This document shows positions 1 through 10,060 of a stretch of DNA of 32,571 nt, piece by piece. Within the stretch, counting starts at the first letter, position 1, and the number at the start of each line of letters is the position of its first letter. Where the stretch lies: NCBI GenBank assembly GCA_023091735.1, contig JALKBU010000572.1, positions 1 through 32,571 on the forward strand, given 5' to 3'. The position numbers were made by a program, and so were the translations under genes. This DNA comes from Trichomonas tenax (taxonomy: Eukaryota; Parabasalia; Trichomonadida; Trichomonadidae). The notes beneath the pieces are model-generated. The model worked only from the letters and a program-made list of their open reading frames with translations, searched no databases and was not told where the DNA came from.

Positions 1-923
1 TTATATATCCACAGCATTTTAGATGGGAAAATTTTTCATTTGCCACCAAAATTAGACCTTAAATATTCATACTGGTGGAGAAAAATCGAGATGTTTGAGT
101 AGGCGTAGAAAATTCAGTGACGCCATCTTATAATAGTATTGAGGGGGCCTATCGTAAAAATATTTTTATCGCTTTTCTTTCTCTCAAAAAAAAAATTTTT
201 AAAATGTTTAATTCATATCAATGGTTGCTGTAGTATAGAGGTATCTTAGATGCTTTTAATCTGGGCTTTTTTCGGGGTTGAATTGTATTCAAGGGATCTT
301 AGGCTTGAATCTCATAAAGAAGGGCTCATCAATGACTGGAATAGTGTGCAGGTGTTTCCTGACCCTGACTGCAAGCTTAATTCATTGAATAAAGTTCTTT
401 TAAGCTATAGGAACTTTTGCCGCATCTTAAAACCGAAATTACCGTCCCTTGTGAAAATTTGTGAAAGTGTGTTTAAAGCACAATACGTTTAGATATGAAT
501 AAAATGGCGATTTTTAAAATATTTAAAATTTTGTTTTTTTAAGGGAAAAAAAAACGTAACAAAAATTATTTTTACATGATATTCCACTCAAAACTATTCA
601 AAATATATTGGTCACTTTTGCACTCCGCTGCAAAACTTATTGAATTTATAAGGTAAGAGAAATGTAATTGAATAGTGAAAGAGTGTGCCCAATATGACAA
701 TTTGTAGCTCCTGCAGGTCGAAATATATTTCAATACGCATTATTTCGACAAATGTGATATGAAACACCTGATTTCTGGCTCACTATATCCTGCTATATGA
801 CTAGCTACATGTAGTGAGCCATAAATCTGATGTTTATTATAATATTTAAAGGTTTCATAAGATAAAAAAGGGATGAAAAGAAATTAAGGGTCTTTCAAAA
901 TAAAATAGGGATCAGTTGTTACA
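1..923. other. Gene-poor AT-rich flank
   Basis: No convincing gene. An 80-codon ATG frame at 250-492 (+) has no family resemblance I can recognise, and its composition matches the AT-rich surroundings. A GTCACTTTT initiator-like site lies at 611-619 (+), about 305 bases before the first real gene. That is too far to fit the 11-26 base leaders inferred elsewhere in the window, so it may be an orphan site. Confidence 0.5.
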
Positions 924-2618
924 ATGATCGAATATGGAATTCATTGGGACTTCTCTAAATATTCGCGTTCATCCGGTGGTAGAAATTCGGTGTTCAGGGA
1001 ACCGACGACGCATGAGATAGAGATATTCAAGCATTGTCCTGTATTATCTTTATTAAATAACATCGATCAAAACAAATATTACAAAAATATGCGTGCAATT
1101 GTCGAAAGGATCTCTAACACACGATTTCCGAACCCACAGACTGATTTTCACGGCTTTATGGAGACATTAAAAGCAAATAAATCTTCGTTAATACCAAAAG
1201 ACGTTATTACAGCGATGTATCACATCGACCTTCTACCGAACAAGTTTGATATTTACCAATTTCTTTATAATTTTCAGGATAGCCTCAACAACACACTTTT
1301 ATTTTTTGAAGTCACAAAGAACGTAATAAGAAACAAAAAACTAATACGCAACATCGAACTTTATGAACAGCTGATTGTACAATTTACGCCCTTTTTGTTA
1401 CCTTACAAGATTGAGCCAGGATTCGAAATATTCGAGCGCCAATGCATCATTATGGCTCTATTTGAAGAATTTGTTAACAGTTATCCCGACAATCTGGATC
1501 AATTTCCATTCTTTGCTGAACGTGTTATCAATTGTTTCCTCTTTTTAATTAAAAATTCTCGTGAAAGCATCCAAATGTGTGCCTGGAGGAGTATTGCGTA
1601 TATACTCAAAAATGTCGTTTTCCGCGTACCAGAAGCAACCGCTGTTGCCATTGTTGAAAATGTTGTATCACAAATTATCCATATTCCTCAAATTCATCAA
1701 ATGTTATTCCACCTGTTGATCACAATGGAGGACGTCATCTTTCTGCCGATTAATTACTTCTCATCACAGATTCTGCATCGAGTTGAATTCGATCAAAGAG
1801 ATCTTCAAAATATAATGACTCTTTGCTGCGAAAACAGACAGATCAAGCGTCCTTTTCCTATAATGAGATACATGCTGCAGCACTCTATCTATCCATCCGA
1901 GAAAAATCGAATTTGCTTGTTAATTCTCGACGAAAACAAGAAATATTTTAAGACATGCAACTTTTTAGTTCGCTGGTCAAGAGTTTATATTAAGAGATCT
2001 TTTCAATGGCTCGTTATTGCACACAAAGCAAACAGATACAATCGCTTTAGGAGCCAGGTTGCATATAATCTTTACACTGTTTATAAGCTCAACGTTCCTA
2101 ATATATCTGAGGCCATCGAAATCGCGGCTTCCTCTTTATTATATTATTATCCCAATTTCCCTGATGTCGTTCGTTACTTCAAAGCTGGTCGCGTTGAAGC
2201 TCAGTTCCAGACTGAATTCAAGTTCCTTCACTACAACATGGATAAACTAAAGAAGCAATTGTTATATCCAATTGGATGCTTCAAGCCATTGAAGGAGCCC
2301 GAACCGCAGTACAACAATAATGGCGGTGGTTCTGATGATGAAGGTTCTGAGATCTATGAAAGTACTGTGAATCACTCAATCAGTAAGAGCAGACAAATTG
2401 ATAGCGATGATGATGACGAACTTACAGATGAAAATGCACTCAGTGAAGTCTATGTTCAATTTGAATTCCCATCAGTTTCATATTCATCAAATTTCAGCAA
2501 TAAAGATGATGAACAAAAGAAATCCAAGATCACATATCTTCCAGCAATAATTTTATCATTAACTCTCCTTGTCTACTTTATTTGGTACTTCTACTTTAAG
2601 CTTGAGTACCAATATTAA
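924..2618 (+). CDS. Tail-anchored alpha-helical protein, unknown function
   Basis: The 564-residue frame opens at the first ATG. I do not recognise the family. Residues from about 60 to 460 read as a run of amphipathic helices of the kind seen in HEAT/ARM-like solenoids. An acidic, serine-rich and probably disordered linker follows (about 470-530, with DDDDE and GGGSDDEGSE stretches). The C-terminus has one hydrophobic helix (about 538-558, around AIILSLTLLVYFIWYFYF) and a short polar tail. There is no signal peptide, so the topology is that of a tail-anchored protein with its body in the cytosol, on the ER or another organelle. A helical scaffold tethered to a membrane is inference. I considered a PP2A B56-type solenoid, but the conserved B56 blocks are not evident. 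Confidence 0.8.
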   Translation: MIEYGIHWDFSKYSRSSGGRNSVFREPTTHEIEIFKHCPVLSLLNNIDQNKYYKNMRAIVERISNTRFPNPQTDFHGFMETLKANKSSLIPKDVITAMYHIDLLPNKFDIYQFLYNFQDSLNNTLLFFEVTKNVIRNKKLIRNIELYEQLIVQFTPFLLPYKIEPGFEIFERQCIIMALFEEFVNSYPDNLDQFPFFAERVINCFLFLIKNSRESIQMCAWRSIAYILKNVVFRVPEATAVAIVENVVSQIIHIPQIHQMLFHLLITMEDVIFLPINYFSSQILHRVEFDQRDLQNIMTLCCENRQIKRPFPIMRYMLQHSIYPSEKNRICLLILDENKKYFKTCNFLVRWSRVYIKRSFQWLVIAHKANRYNRFRSQVAYNLYTVYKLNVPNISEAIEIAASSLLYYYPNFPDVVRYFKAGRVEAQFQTEFKFLHYNMDKLKKQLLYPIGCFKPLKEPEPQYNNNGGGSDDEGSEIYESTVNHSISKSRQIDSDDDDELTDENALSEVYVQFEFPSVSYSSNFSNKDDEQKKSKITYLPAIILSLTLLVYFIWYFYFKLEYQY

Positions 2619-2744
2619 TATTTTCACTTTTTTGTATGTAAATATGTTTGTATATGCGTTTTATTTAAACAATCAGATCTTCTTTATTAAAGATCAATAC
2701 GAAAATATCAACATTACATTGATTATTTAACGATAAGCATGGCA

Positions 2745-3176
2745 TTAATAAGCACCATGCGATTTCAAAAGTTCAATAATTCTTTGATCTTTACAATAGG
2801 ATAGTGCAGTTCTATTATTATTGTCATTTGCGTTCACATCGATTCCACGCTTAGGTAGTAGATATTCACACATTTCGTAATACCCATGACATACTGCAAT
2901 AACTGAAGGAGTCTGTCTTTTTTCTAGTTGATAGTTTAAATAAGCGTTTTCCTTTTCAATAAAATACATCACAGCTTCTAGATTGTTTTTATGGCAATAA
3001 AAATTTAATGCATGAAAACGACGGGAACCCTTAGTATATGGATCTGCGCCACATTCAATGAGGAATTTTGTCATTTTGAAGTTGTTTATTTTTGCCGAAA
3101 ATGAGGCCAAATTAAAGAAATTGCCATCGTAAATTTCATATTGATGATAATTCTTTTCTATTGCAAATTTAAATGC
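2745..3176 (-). pseudogene. Ankyrin-repeat gene relic
   Basis: Read on the minus strand, this frame encodes the last part of a trichomonad ankyrin-repeat protein. It contains ankyrin-like blocks such as FLIECGADPYTKG, NNLEAVMYFIE and CEYLLPKRGIDVNA, and ends with the typical LLKSHGAY. The same order of blocks is seen in the two ankyrin pseudogenes at 20-23 kb. There is no in-frame ATG. The open frame begins just after a TGA at 3177-3179, and ankyrin-like coding continues up to that stop. Further upstream, to about 3322, another frame (KMPYTVHSYIYNEQIH) looks like more of the gene. It is probably a broken copy of a large family. Confidence 0.65.
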
Positions 3177-3539
3177 TCACAAAGTTAACTATCTTTAGAT
3201 TCAATATTTGTCGATGGTATGAAATTTTTAAAATTTTAGAATGAATTTGTTCATTATAAATATAAGAATGAACAGTATATGGCATTTTAACATCTAACTT
3301 ATTGAAAAAGACATCGAAAAACTGATATTACTTTTAAACTTAGATTACGACAAAAATATGTAGGCATAGCATATTAATTAGTATTCGCCTTATCCAAAGT
3401 CTGCATTTTTAAATATATAGTAATTGAAAATTAATTTTTAGTAAATAACACTTACATCACTGGCATCAGGTATATGTTTGATTAGAGATGTGAAATGTAT
3501 TGTTTATAAATCCAACCACCTCGATTTAATTCGATTTTC

Positions 3540-3818
3540 AAATTTGGTGAAATATTTTCAACCAATGATATGGATGTTTGCAATATTTTCTTGAACGATT
3601 GTGCTTTTGTCAATATCAAAAGTGGTGTAAAATTTGGTTCTCAAAAAGTTAATGGTCTTTGTGTACTCGAATGCTGTTATAAATTTTATGCTGCGAAAGA
3701 TGTCGTTGATGAGATTGAAAATGTTCTGTTATTTTCCAATGAAATTGAACGAAATCTTTATTGTAAGATAGTAATACCTACAGACAATGAATTATTACAT
3801 TGCTTGGATTCCTCTTAG
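3540..3818 (+). pseudogene. Possible gene fragment, weakly ankyrin-like
   Basis: A frame of about 90 codons, with an ATG at 3570, reads as plausible protein (CNIFLNDCAFVNIKSG, VLECCYKFYAA). It is loosely reminiscent of an ankyrin helix-turn-helix but has no clear repeat signature. It lies on the strand opposite the ankyrin relic to its left. No promoter-like initiator is visible immediately upstream. It could be another remnant or a chance frame. Confidence 0.25.
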
Positions 3819-4944
3819 ATACATAAATCATTTCTAGATATTTTAATACTAAATAAATAATAATCTAAATCATGGGAAAAAATGATATATTCATTTCTTT
3901 GCTAAATTTGGGAACATTGAGATTTTCATGATCCTTATTAAAATGATCTTATAAAGCGAAATACTTCTTTATATATAAAGCGAAATATCTTATTAAAATG
4001 ATCAGGTTGTGGTTTTACTAGTGAAATTAGATGAAAATATTTCTTTTTCTTTGGGCATCATTTTGTTTGGATCAATATAGTTTTTTCATCTAATTTGATT
4101 ACAAAATCATCTTTAGCGATCGAAGGCTCTACAAAGAATCGAAGAAAATAGCGACAAATGCTCTTGGTAGATTCGCTATCCAATACTTTCAAAGGATAAG
4201 TAATAAATTTGAAGAAAATTTAAGGCACATACGATATAAAAGAAAAACTATATTTTCGCAAAGTTTTGATGTTTAGAATTTCGATAAAATTTGCTCAGAT
4301 AGATTTTGAATGGATGACATATAATAGGGGGAAAAAATATGTGTTTGAGAAGTTTTTCAGTATTATGAGGGGTGGATATTGTACAATTTAACTCTATTCT
4401 GTTAATTCTAGGCGCAGTTTTGATAATGTTAATTTTCATGATTTTGTTCATTGTCGTCGATGGTTTACTGTGAAAATAAAAATTTTATCGTTAAGTTTTG
4501 AATCGAAAATAAACGTATTGATAAACCATTTTTTTTTTAAATTTAGACAAACTCTCAGCTTTAAGAACGAAAGAGACATGGGAGATGTATTTCGATGGAA
4601 CGCCAGACAAAACTATATCGAAACTAAACCGGCATATCGAGTTTTCAAAACAAATTAAATTTTATATTAAATGAAATCAATTTTATCGTTTAATAGATGA
4701 TGGAGCTTTAAGATCCTTTATCAAAGATATACTCGAACTTATTTGGCATCGTTAAATAAATTCATAAAATGAAAAGGCTGTGACACTCCCTTTCCCAGAT
4801 TCAGTTTCCTTGTAACTTTAATTGTAGACATGGGGGGTAATGTAGATCCTCATACTAAAATATCTTAGCTTTACTAAATTAAGTTATAGAGCTCATAATT
4901 TAGGAATTTGATTAAATAAAAATTTGTAATTTGAAAAATTACCT
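3819..4944. other. Gene-poor AT-rich spacer
   Basis: No supportable gene. Small frames at 4248-4451 (-) and 4470-4658 (+) have the composition of the spacer. Around 3930-4005 a short palindromic arrangement repeats TTATTAAAATGATC and ATAAAGCGAAATA twice each, which is probably local duplication. Confidence 0.5.
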
Positions 4945-5022
4945 GTCAAATTGGTCTAATGGGAAAAGGTTATTTTTGACATATCAGTCAAGTGTTCGAT
5001 TCTCGATGTAATTGTATTTTTT
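4945..5022 (+). ncRNA. Degenerate tRNA-like element with A box, B box and T-run
   Basis: A tRNA-style A box (TGGTCTAATGG, 4952-4962) is followed at normal distance by a B box (GTTCGATTC, 4994-5002). A T6 run at 5017-5022 could terminate RNA polymerase III. An anticodon-arm-like hairpin TTGAC/GTCAA (4976-4980 with 4987-4991) encloses a six-base loop. A weak D stem can be drawn, but the acceptor and T stems pair poorly, so it is unlikely to be a working tRNA. It may be a tRNA pseudogene or a tRNA-derived repeat; compare the element at 10061-10139. Confidence 0.4.
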
Positions 5023-6156
5023 CTTTCTAATCATAAATACATATGAGTTCGTTAAAAAATCATTCCATTGCAGAATAGCTATATGTAGGATGTTATGTAT
5101 TAAAATGATAATAGTTAATCATCAAATGCAATTTTTCAATTCAATCAAATAATATTACATTTGATTTAATGTTTTTACATATGATTTGCATATTGCTGCA
5201 TCAAGTAATATGTGATTTATTATTTAATTTCATTTTTTAGCTTGAATAAAAAATAATTGAGATTTTTGACTATATTTCGCTTTGATTGCTTAGAAAATAT
5301 AACTGCACATTCTCAAAAAAAATCTAATATATATATGCATAAAATATAGTTTCATAATCAAGATCTTTGTGAAATTGATTTTTTTTCATTGAATTCATCA
5401 GTTTCAAATGAAATTAATTAATTTTGGTTTAAAAGCCAAATTTATTTCAACTATCTGTATGCTGCAGTTACTTATTCTGATTTTTAATTATCATTTATCA
5501 TATTTGATTAAATTTGACAAAGACGTTAACTTTTTGACATATCTTTATTGGAGTTTTTACCACGAACTTCGATATATCTCAGGGAATATTAATAACATTC
5601 AGTATAAGTGTCCATCCATGACTGTATAGATTGAAGCAGAATCACTGTTTGATTTTTGGTTGATCTGTAATGAGAGAGCATTTCCGAACTATAAATAATA
5701 CAATACTATCTGTTCTAGGTGCTTCCCACAATTTCTCATTTTGAAGTCAATGATTTCTGTGGAAAAGCGGTTTTTTCAAACCCAAGAAATATTGAATGAA
5801 AATTGCTGAAATTTGTAATCATTTGGGGTCACCCCCTGCTTTATTTTCTCGAATTTAAAATAGAGCCACTATCTTTAACATGTTTTATGATAATTTAGTT
5901 CTCAATGTTTTGTACGTATTATAATTCAAGCAAAAAAGATTGGTCAGAAAAATATTTTTCGAGAATTTTGAATATTTATTTTTTTAAAAAAATGTGACAA
6001 AAATCAATACCTCATAGAATATTTTGAGTACTTTGAAACGGTTACATTAGTCCCTTGGATTCCTGAACAATTACACTCGAAAAGCATTCAATTTCAAGTA
6101 GATATACATATATGAATCAACGATTTAGAAATAAAATATTTAAATAAAATTATAAC
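5023..6156. other. Gene-poor AT-rich spacer
   Basis: No supportable gene. A 73-codon ATG frame at 5408-5629 (+) has one hydrophobic stretch (ICMLQLLILIFNY) near its N-terminus and could be the start of a broken type II membrane protein. Nothing confirms this. Confidence 0.45.
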
Positions 6157-6843
6157 TTATTCATTGTTGTCATTCCCGATACTTTCATATATCTTCTTTC
6201 CAGTCAATCCTTGAAGCCGACTTGCAAGTGTCGGTGTGAAGAGTTTCGAAGGCTGGTGCGCCTTTTGGGAAGACTTCATACCCTTTATGGTGCCTGATGA
6301 TTGAGCAGCGGAAACATTTTGTGATTCCGTTTGAATCATAAAAGAATCTTGTTTATTCGACCTTCTTTTCGCAGTTGCGATTTGCTTTGTAAGATTCTCT
6401 TTGATAGGAACAACTGATGGTTCAACTTTCATGTCGGTGTCTTTAATTTGCGTAATTTGGGTTTTCAATTTTTGATTTTCGGACCTTATTTCATCGATAA
6501 CATCTTGCAGTTCCTTGATTTTACGTTCTTGTTCCTCGTAATGTAACCTTGCCAACTCTTTTTGTTGATTTTGAAATCTCAGAACATCCATTGTCTTATT
6601 TATGAGATATTCAGGGTCCTCAAAGTACTGAAGGACCTCTTCAGGTAGTGTTTCACTCAGTGATATGCAGCTGCATTGAGATTTGCAGATTGGACATGAA
6701 ATTTTTTCATTAGATTTGCAATTTAATCTGCATTCGGGTCTGTTGCAGAAGAAATGACCGCAACTTGTCAACATCCCGCCGTCGGAATTGAAGTTCTTGA
6801 AGCAAACATTGCATCGAACCCATTCGTTCACGAATTCGCTCAT
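6157..6843 (-). CDS. RING-finger/coiled-coil protein, Zip3/RNF212-like
   Basis: This 228-residue protein has an N-terminal C3HC4 RING with candidate ligands C11, C14, C28, H30, C33, C38, C50 and C53. A short linker (CSCISLSETLPEEVLQYF), a coiled coil at about 88-135 and a Ser/Lys-rich tail follow. The order, the size, the CNVCF and LTSCGHFFC spacing, and the helical stretch starting VLRFQNQQKELARLHY match the Zip3/RNF212/ZHP family. Those are SUMO/ubiquitin E3 ligases that act on meiotic recombination sites along paired chromosomes to designate crossovers. Assignment to that family rather than another small RING protein is inference from architecture and motif resemblance. The start is the first ATG in frame, with an in-frame stop just upstream. 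The leader carries an initiator and two tiny upstream ATGs. Confidence 0.8.
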   Translation of the reverse strand: MSEFVNEWVRCNVCFKNFNSDGGMLTSCGHFFCNRPECRLNCKSNEKISCPICKSQCSCISLSETLPEEVLQYFEDPEYLINKTMDVLRFQNQQKELARLHYEEQERKIKELQDVIDEIRSENQKLKTQITQIKDTDMKVEPSVVPIKENLTKQIATAKRRSNKQDSFMIQTESQNVSAAQSSGTIKGMKSSQKAHQPSKLFTPTLASRLQGLTGKKIYESIGNDNNE

Positions 6844-6863
6844 TTTTTATTCATCGCATCACG

Positions 6864-6872
6864 AAAAGTGAC
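6864..6872 (-). promoter_or_regulatory. Initiator (TCA+1CTTTT) of the RING gene
   Basis: On the minus strand this reads GTCACTTTT, matching the trichomonad initiator TCA+1Py(T/A). The A at 6869 would give a leader of about 26 bases. That leader contains ATGs at 6859 (M-R-stop) and 6854 (M-N-K-K-stop). The stop of the second overlaps the gene's own ATG. Confidence 0.6.
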
Positions 6873-7524
6873 AAATCGCATCAATATATTTTTCGATTTC
6901 AGCAATAAATTTGTAATCATTGATGTATTTTAAAGATAAATATTTGATCAAATGTATGTGTTATCGCTTGAGAAAAATAATCTCAAAAAATATAACCAAT
7001 ATTTTTAATTTTAGTATAAACAAATGAAATCTATTGAAAATAATTTTTCAAATGTGCCAAAACTATATGTTACTGAATTAAAAATTTGATTGTGAAAAAA
7101 TCCATATCAACTTTAGATTTTAGTTATATGATGATGAAATATAATATATTTAAAACATTGTCTATTGTTTGAAATCGTGTGTTGTCGCTTAATAAATTTG
7201 AATCTGAAGTATTTTTTTTTGAATTTAACATGTGTTGCTTATGTCAATATATTAGAAAATACCTAAATTTGAGATTTTATTGTTTAAATGATATGATTGT
7301 TGAATTAGACAATGAGATAATTTTTGATCTCAAAAATAAACTGATAACTGGGCATCATCAAACAAGCCATTGCGATGTTTCAATTGAAATGTTCTATGTT
7401 ATCTGACTTCAATAAAATATAAAGTTATTTTGCAAAATATAGAATCAAATAATTAATTTAAACACTAGATATCAAAATTTACAGAAAACAAGATAAAGCT
7501 AAAAAGATAACATATAGAAACGCA
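6873..7524. other. Spacer with no clear gene
   Basis: The open frame at 7179-7406 (+) opens on a non-ATG codon and has no recognisable motif (CCLCQYI is too short to be a zinc site). I see nothing else. Confidence 0.5.
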
Positions 7525-8262
7525 TCAAACTCCAAGTCCTTTGTAATCATTTGGATTCCATGTTGGTGGAGGACCGGAATTTCTCATTGAAAAGCCGGTT
7601 GGTGGTGTGTCAATCTTGGAAAATCTCAGAGGCTGAACACTAACTTGAATATTCGAATCTAACGAAGATTTAATTGAACTTCTAACATTCGAAACACCGA
7701 GCATTGAAACAGGAGATATCCTGGAGTATGTTCCAGATGAGCTCTTCCAGTAGTTTGTTTGACTTAATAAAAATTCGAACTTTGCTTCATCAAATCTGGC
7801 GGCAGCAGCGAATGACATAGGTATAGGTTGTGGTATTGTAGATAGCGGAGATATTGTCACTTCTGTTGAAGCTCCAGGTCTCATTGCTGTTTCGATTTGA
7901 GTTCTCAAAGCTTGTGTGAATTGCAAATTATTGGGTCCAACAACTCCAAAGGCGCCAACAGAAGCTCCAAAGCCAGATTTCAAGTACGGTTGCTGCAAAG
8001 GAGAAATACCCACAGGATTTGGAGAAACAGAAGGTCCTGTGCTTGAATCGTAGGATCTTCTCACTATAGTTTGATTGAGTGGGTCATTTCTGACCATGTT
8101 GCGAGGTGCGTATGACACTACTTGGTTATCATTTTGATTTTTCATCGAATTTTTTTGCGCAATTTGTCTTAAAAGTTCCTCCTGGTATGCTTGCTGCTTT
8201 CTTCGGTTGATTTCTCGCGAGTTTAGTGTCTCCCTTCCGGCCCAGAGGTGATCACGATACAT
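7525..8262 (-). CDS. Low-complexity protein with N-terminal basic helix, possibly cytoskeletal
   Basis: The 245-residue protein starts at the first ATG. Residues about 16-40 form a charged helix (EINRRKQQAYQEELLRQI). It resembles the short K/R-x-x-Y-x-E-E-L-x-x-Q-I segments of centrosomal and ciliary proteins such as CSPP1 and CCDC66. The rest is Ser/Pro/Asn-rich and probably disordered, with no folded domain visible. The end is PPPTWNPNDYKGLGV. With two axonemal genes in the same window, a flagellar or basal-body role is possible, but it rests on one short motif. No canonical initiator is seen directly upstream; the phased C-tract repeat lies 100-260 bases before the ATG. Confidence 0.7.
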   Translation of the reverse strand: MYRDHLWAGRETLNSREINRRKQQAYQEELLRQIAQKNSMKNQNDNQVVSYAPRNMVRNDPLNQTIVRRSYDSSTGPSVSPNPVGISPLQQPYLKSGFGASVGAFGVVGPNNLQFTQALRTQIETAMRPGASTEVTISPLSTIPQPIPMSFAAAARFDEAKFEFLLSQTNYWKSSSGTYSRISPVSMLGVSNVRSSIKSSLDSNIQVSVQPLRFSKIDTPPTGFSMRNSGPPPTWNPNDYKGLGV

Positions 8263-8360
8263 CTTTCTGGCAAAAACGTTTTTTCGTTGAACTTCGATAT
8301 TTGGGATCTCCGTTATGTAGACCTTCCATTTTGCAAATAAAATTTACCGGTAAATATTTT

Positions 8361-8520
8361 GATGTCCCTTTGTATTCGTGTTATCCCCTATATTTATATT
8401 CCGCCCCCGAAATATTTTTGGAATGCCCTTTAATTTTTGAAAAATTTGTATTTCCCTTAATAAATATGTTGACCCCTTATTTGGTAATAATCTGACCCTG
8501 AATTTTTTTTCAAGACCCTA
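8361..8520. repeat. Phased C-tract array (degenerate repeat of about 20 bases)
   Basis: Runs of three to five C begin at 8366, 8385, 8404, 8426, 8454, 8473, 8496 and 8516, so spacings are 19-28 bases in otherwise AT-rich DNA. The last units share a GACCCT/GACCCC core followed by an AT stretch. On the other strand these are GGG blocks 5' to the gene at 7525-8262. Confidence 0.6.
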
Positions 8521-8998
8521 ATTAATTTCCAAAATCAACAATAAAAGTTCTATAGTCTAATGGATCAATTTATCATAGTTTCGTATTGATCAATGTTGAA
8601 TATGAATCTTTCAAAATAAAATTGAAGTTAAGTTCATATTTTATTGCTGTTTGTGAGGGCATCACATAAAGTCCAATTTCCACTTTTTGTGATGACCGAA
8701 AAATTATCGAATTCAATCAAAATCTATCAAGGTTTAGCAGGGATGTAATCTATTCCACACCGTGTATCATTGTATTGTTCTTGTCACCTTATTCATAACA
8801 AATTCAATCATCGTAATTTTTGACATCTCTTACGAGAATTGAGATAATCAGAAAATTCTTTGACAAAAAGATTGTAGTGATCGTTTAGTATCTATTTATC
8901 ATGGAATCAATAGTCATAATTTTTAGATCAAATTTTTGAGATGAAAATGATTTATCATTGAAAAATCTGGTTTCAAGTCATTATTAAAGAAGACAACA
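8521..8998. other. Spacer, no gene seen
   Basis: AT-rich, with stops in every frame. This is where the missing 5' part of the phosphatase pseudogene would have been. I cannot recognise the metal-binding motifs of that enzyme here. Confidence 0.5.
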
Positions 8999-9595
8999 AT
9001 GAGCATTTTATACTTCCATGTCAGAGCAATCGCCAAGTTCATGTACGGTTTCTACGCCGAGTGTCTTCAGACATATGGACACGCTGGTGTTTGAAACTTG
9101 TGCAACGAAGTATTCAACCTTTTGCCATACTGCGCACTCATTGATGGCGAAATATTCTCCACACACGCTGGACTTTTGCCTAAAATTCCATTAATCGATA
9201 AAATCAACTCAATGTATCGCGTTGAAGACATCCCAAGTACTGGGCCTTTCGTTGACCTCACGTGGAGTGACCCTGAAGACATGACATGGAGTCCAAATCC
9301 AAGAGGCGCAGGACACCTCTTTGGAGAGGCTCCAACCAGTAAGTTCTGTCACCTCAATGGTTTGCTGTTCGTTACAAGATCGCATCAACTTGCGATGCGC
9401 GAATACGAATGGTATTTCAACAACCAGCTCGTGAACGTTTGGTCTGCACCCAACTACATGTACAGAAGTGGAAACTTGGCGATTGTCATGATATACTACG
9501 GAAATGGCAAGAACGAGCTCGTTATATTCGAGTCTTGCCCTGCAGCACAACAGAAAGTCCCTGCTGAGCCACCTACGTCAGGCTACTTCTTGTAA
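8999..9595 (+). pseudogene. PP2A-type Ser/Thr phosphatase, 5'-truncated pseudogene
   Basis: The frame encodes roughly the C-terminal two thirds of a PP2A-like catalytic subunit. It contains FYAECLQTYG, DGEIFSTHAGLLP, the PRGAGHLFG loop, VTRSHQLAMREYEW, the SAPNYMYRSGN block and a final YFL like the PP2A C-terminus. Read from an ATG at 8999, it is interrupted by TGA at 9092-9094, where PP2A normally has Trp (GNANVW). Everything upstream is lost, including the GDxHG, GDxVDRG and most of the GNHE metal-binding motifs. It cannot encode an active phosphatase. The rest of the frame is open and GC-richer than its flanks, suggesting recent loss. A stop-free partial product from an internal start cannot be excluded. 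Confidence 0.85.
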
Positions 9596-10060
9596 TTATC
9601 ATGAAGTTTTGCACCAATACTCAATATATAATATAACTGTTTTAATAAAGTTCATTATGTATATGTATTTTATAGCAATTCTCTACGCCCCGTTGTTTCT
9701 TTACAGTGAAAGCTCCAATCTTCGATATTTTTTTATCCAAATTTTTTTAATAGAAGGAAATTGAGAATAAATTTGATTAATTTTGCTGGATTTAGTATTA
9801 AATTCGTGATTACTAAAAATTAAAAATATGAGAAATGACTTCACTTTAGTTATAGTTTGAGATTTTCTCCAAATGAAAGTCTAATAAATGCCCAATCATA
9901 AAAATATGTTTTGAATTTTGACAAAAAAGCTAGTAAATGACAATAAAAGTATATAAATTAGAAAGAAAAAATGAATTATTTGAATGGAATCTTTGAAAAA
10001 ATGTCGATTATCGATTTAGAAATGAAGAAATTTTGAAATCAAAAAATGATCTCGAAAAAG
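9596..10060. other. Spacer, no gene seen
   Basis: AT-rich downstream region of the phosphatase pseudogene, with no supportable coding or RNA feature. Confidence 0.5.

Noticed and set aside
250..492. 80-codon ATG frame near the left edge
   Set aside because: No family resemblance, no initiator at the right distance, and composition like the surrounding spacer.
924..2618. PP2A B56 regulatory subunit identity for the first gene
   Set aside because: It has a helical-repeat character, but none of the conserved B56 blocks is visible and a membrane tail is not a B56 feature.
9209..9550. 113-codon minus-strand frame inside the phosphatase pseudogene
   Set aside because: It is antisense to clear PP2A coding sequence and is a shadow of its codon bias.
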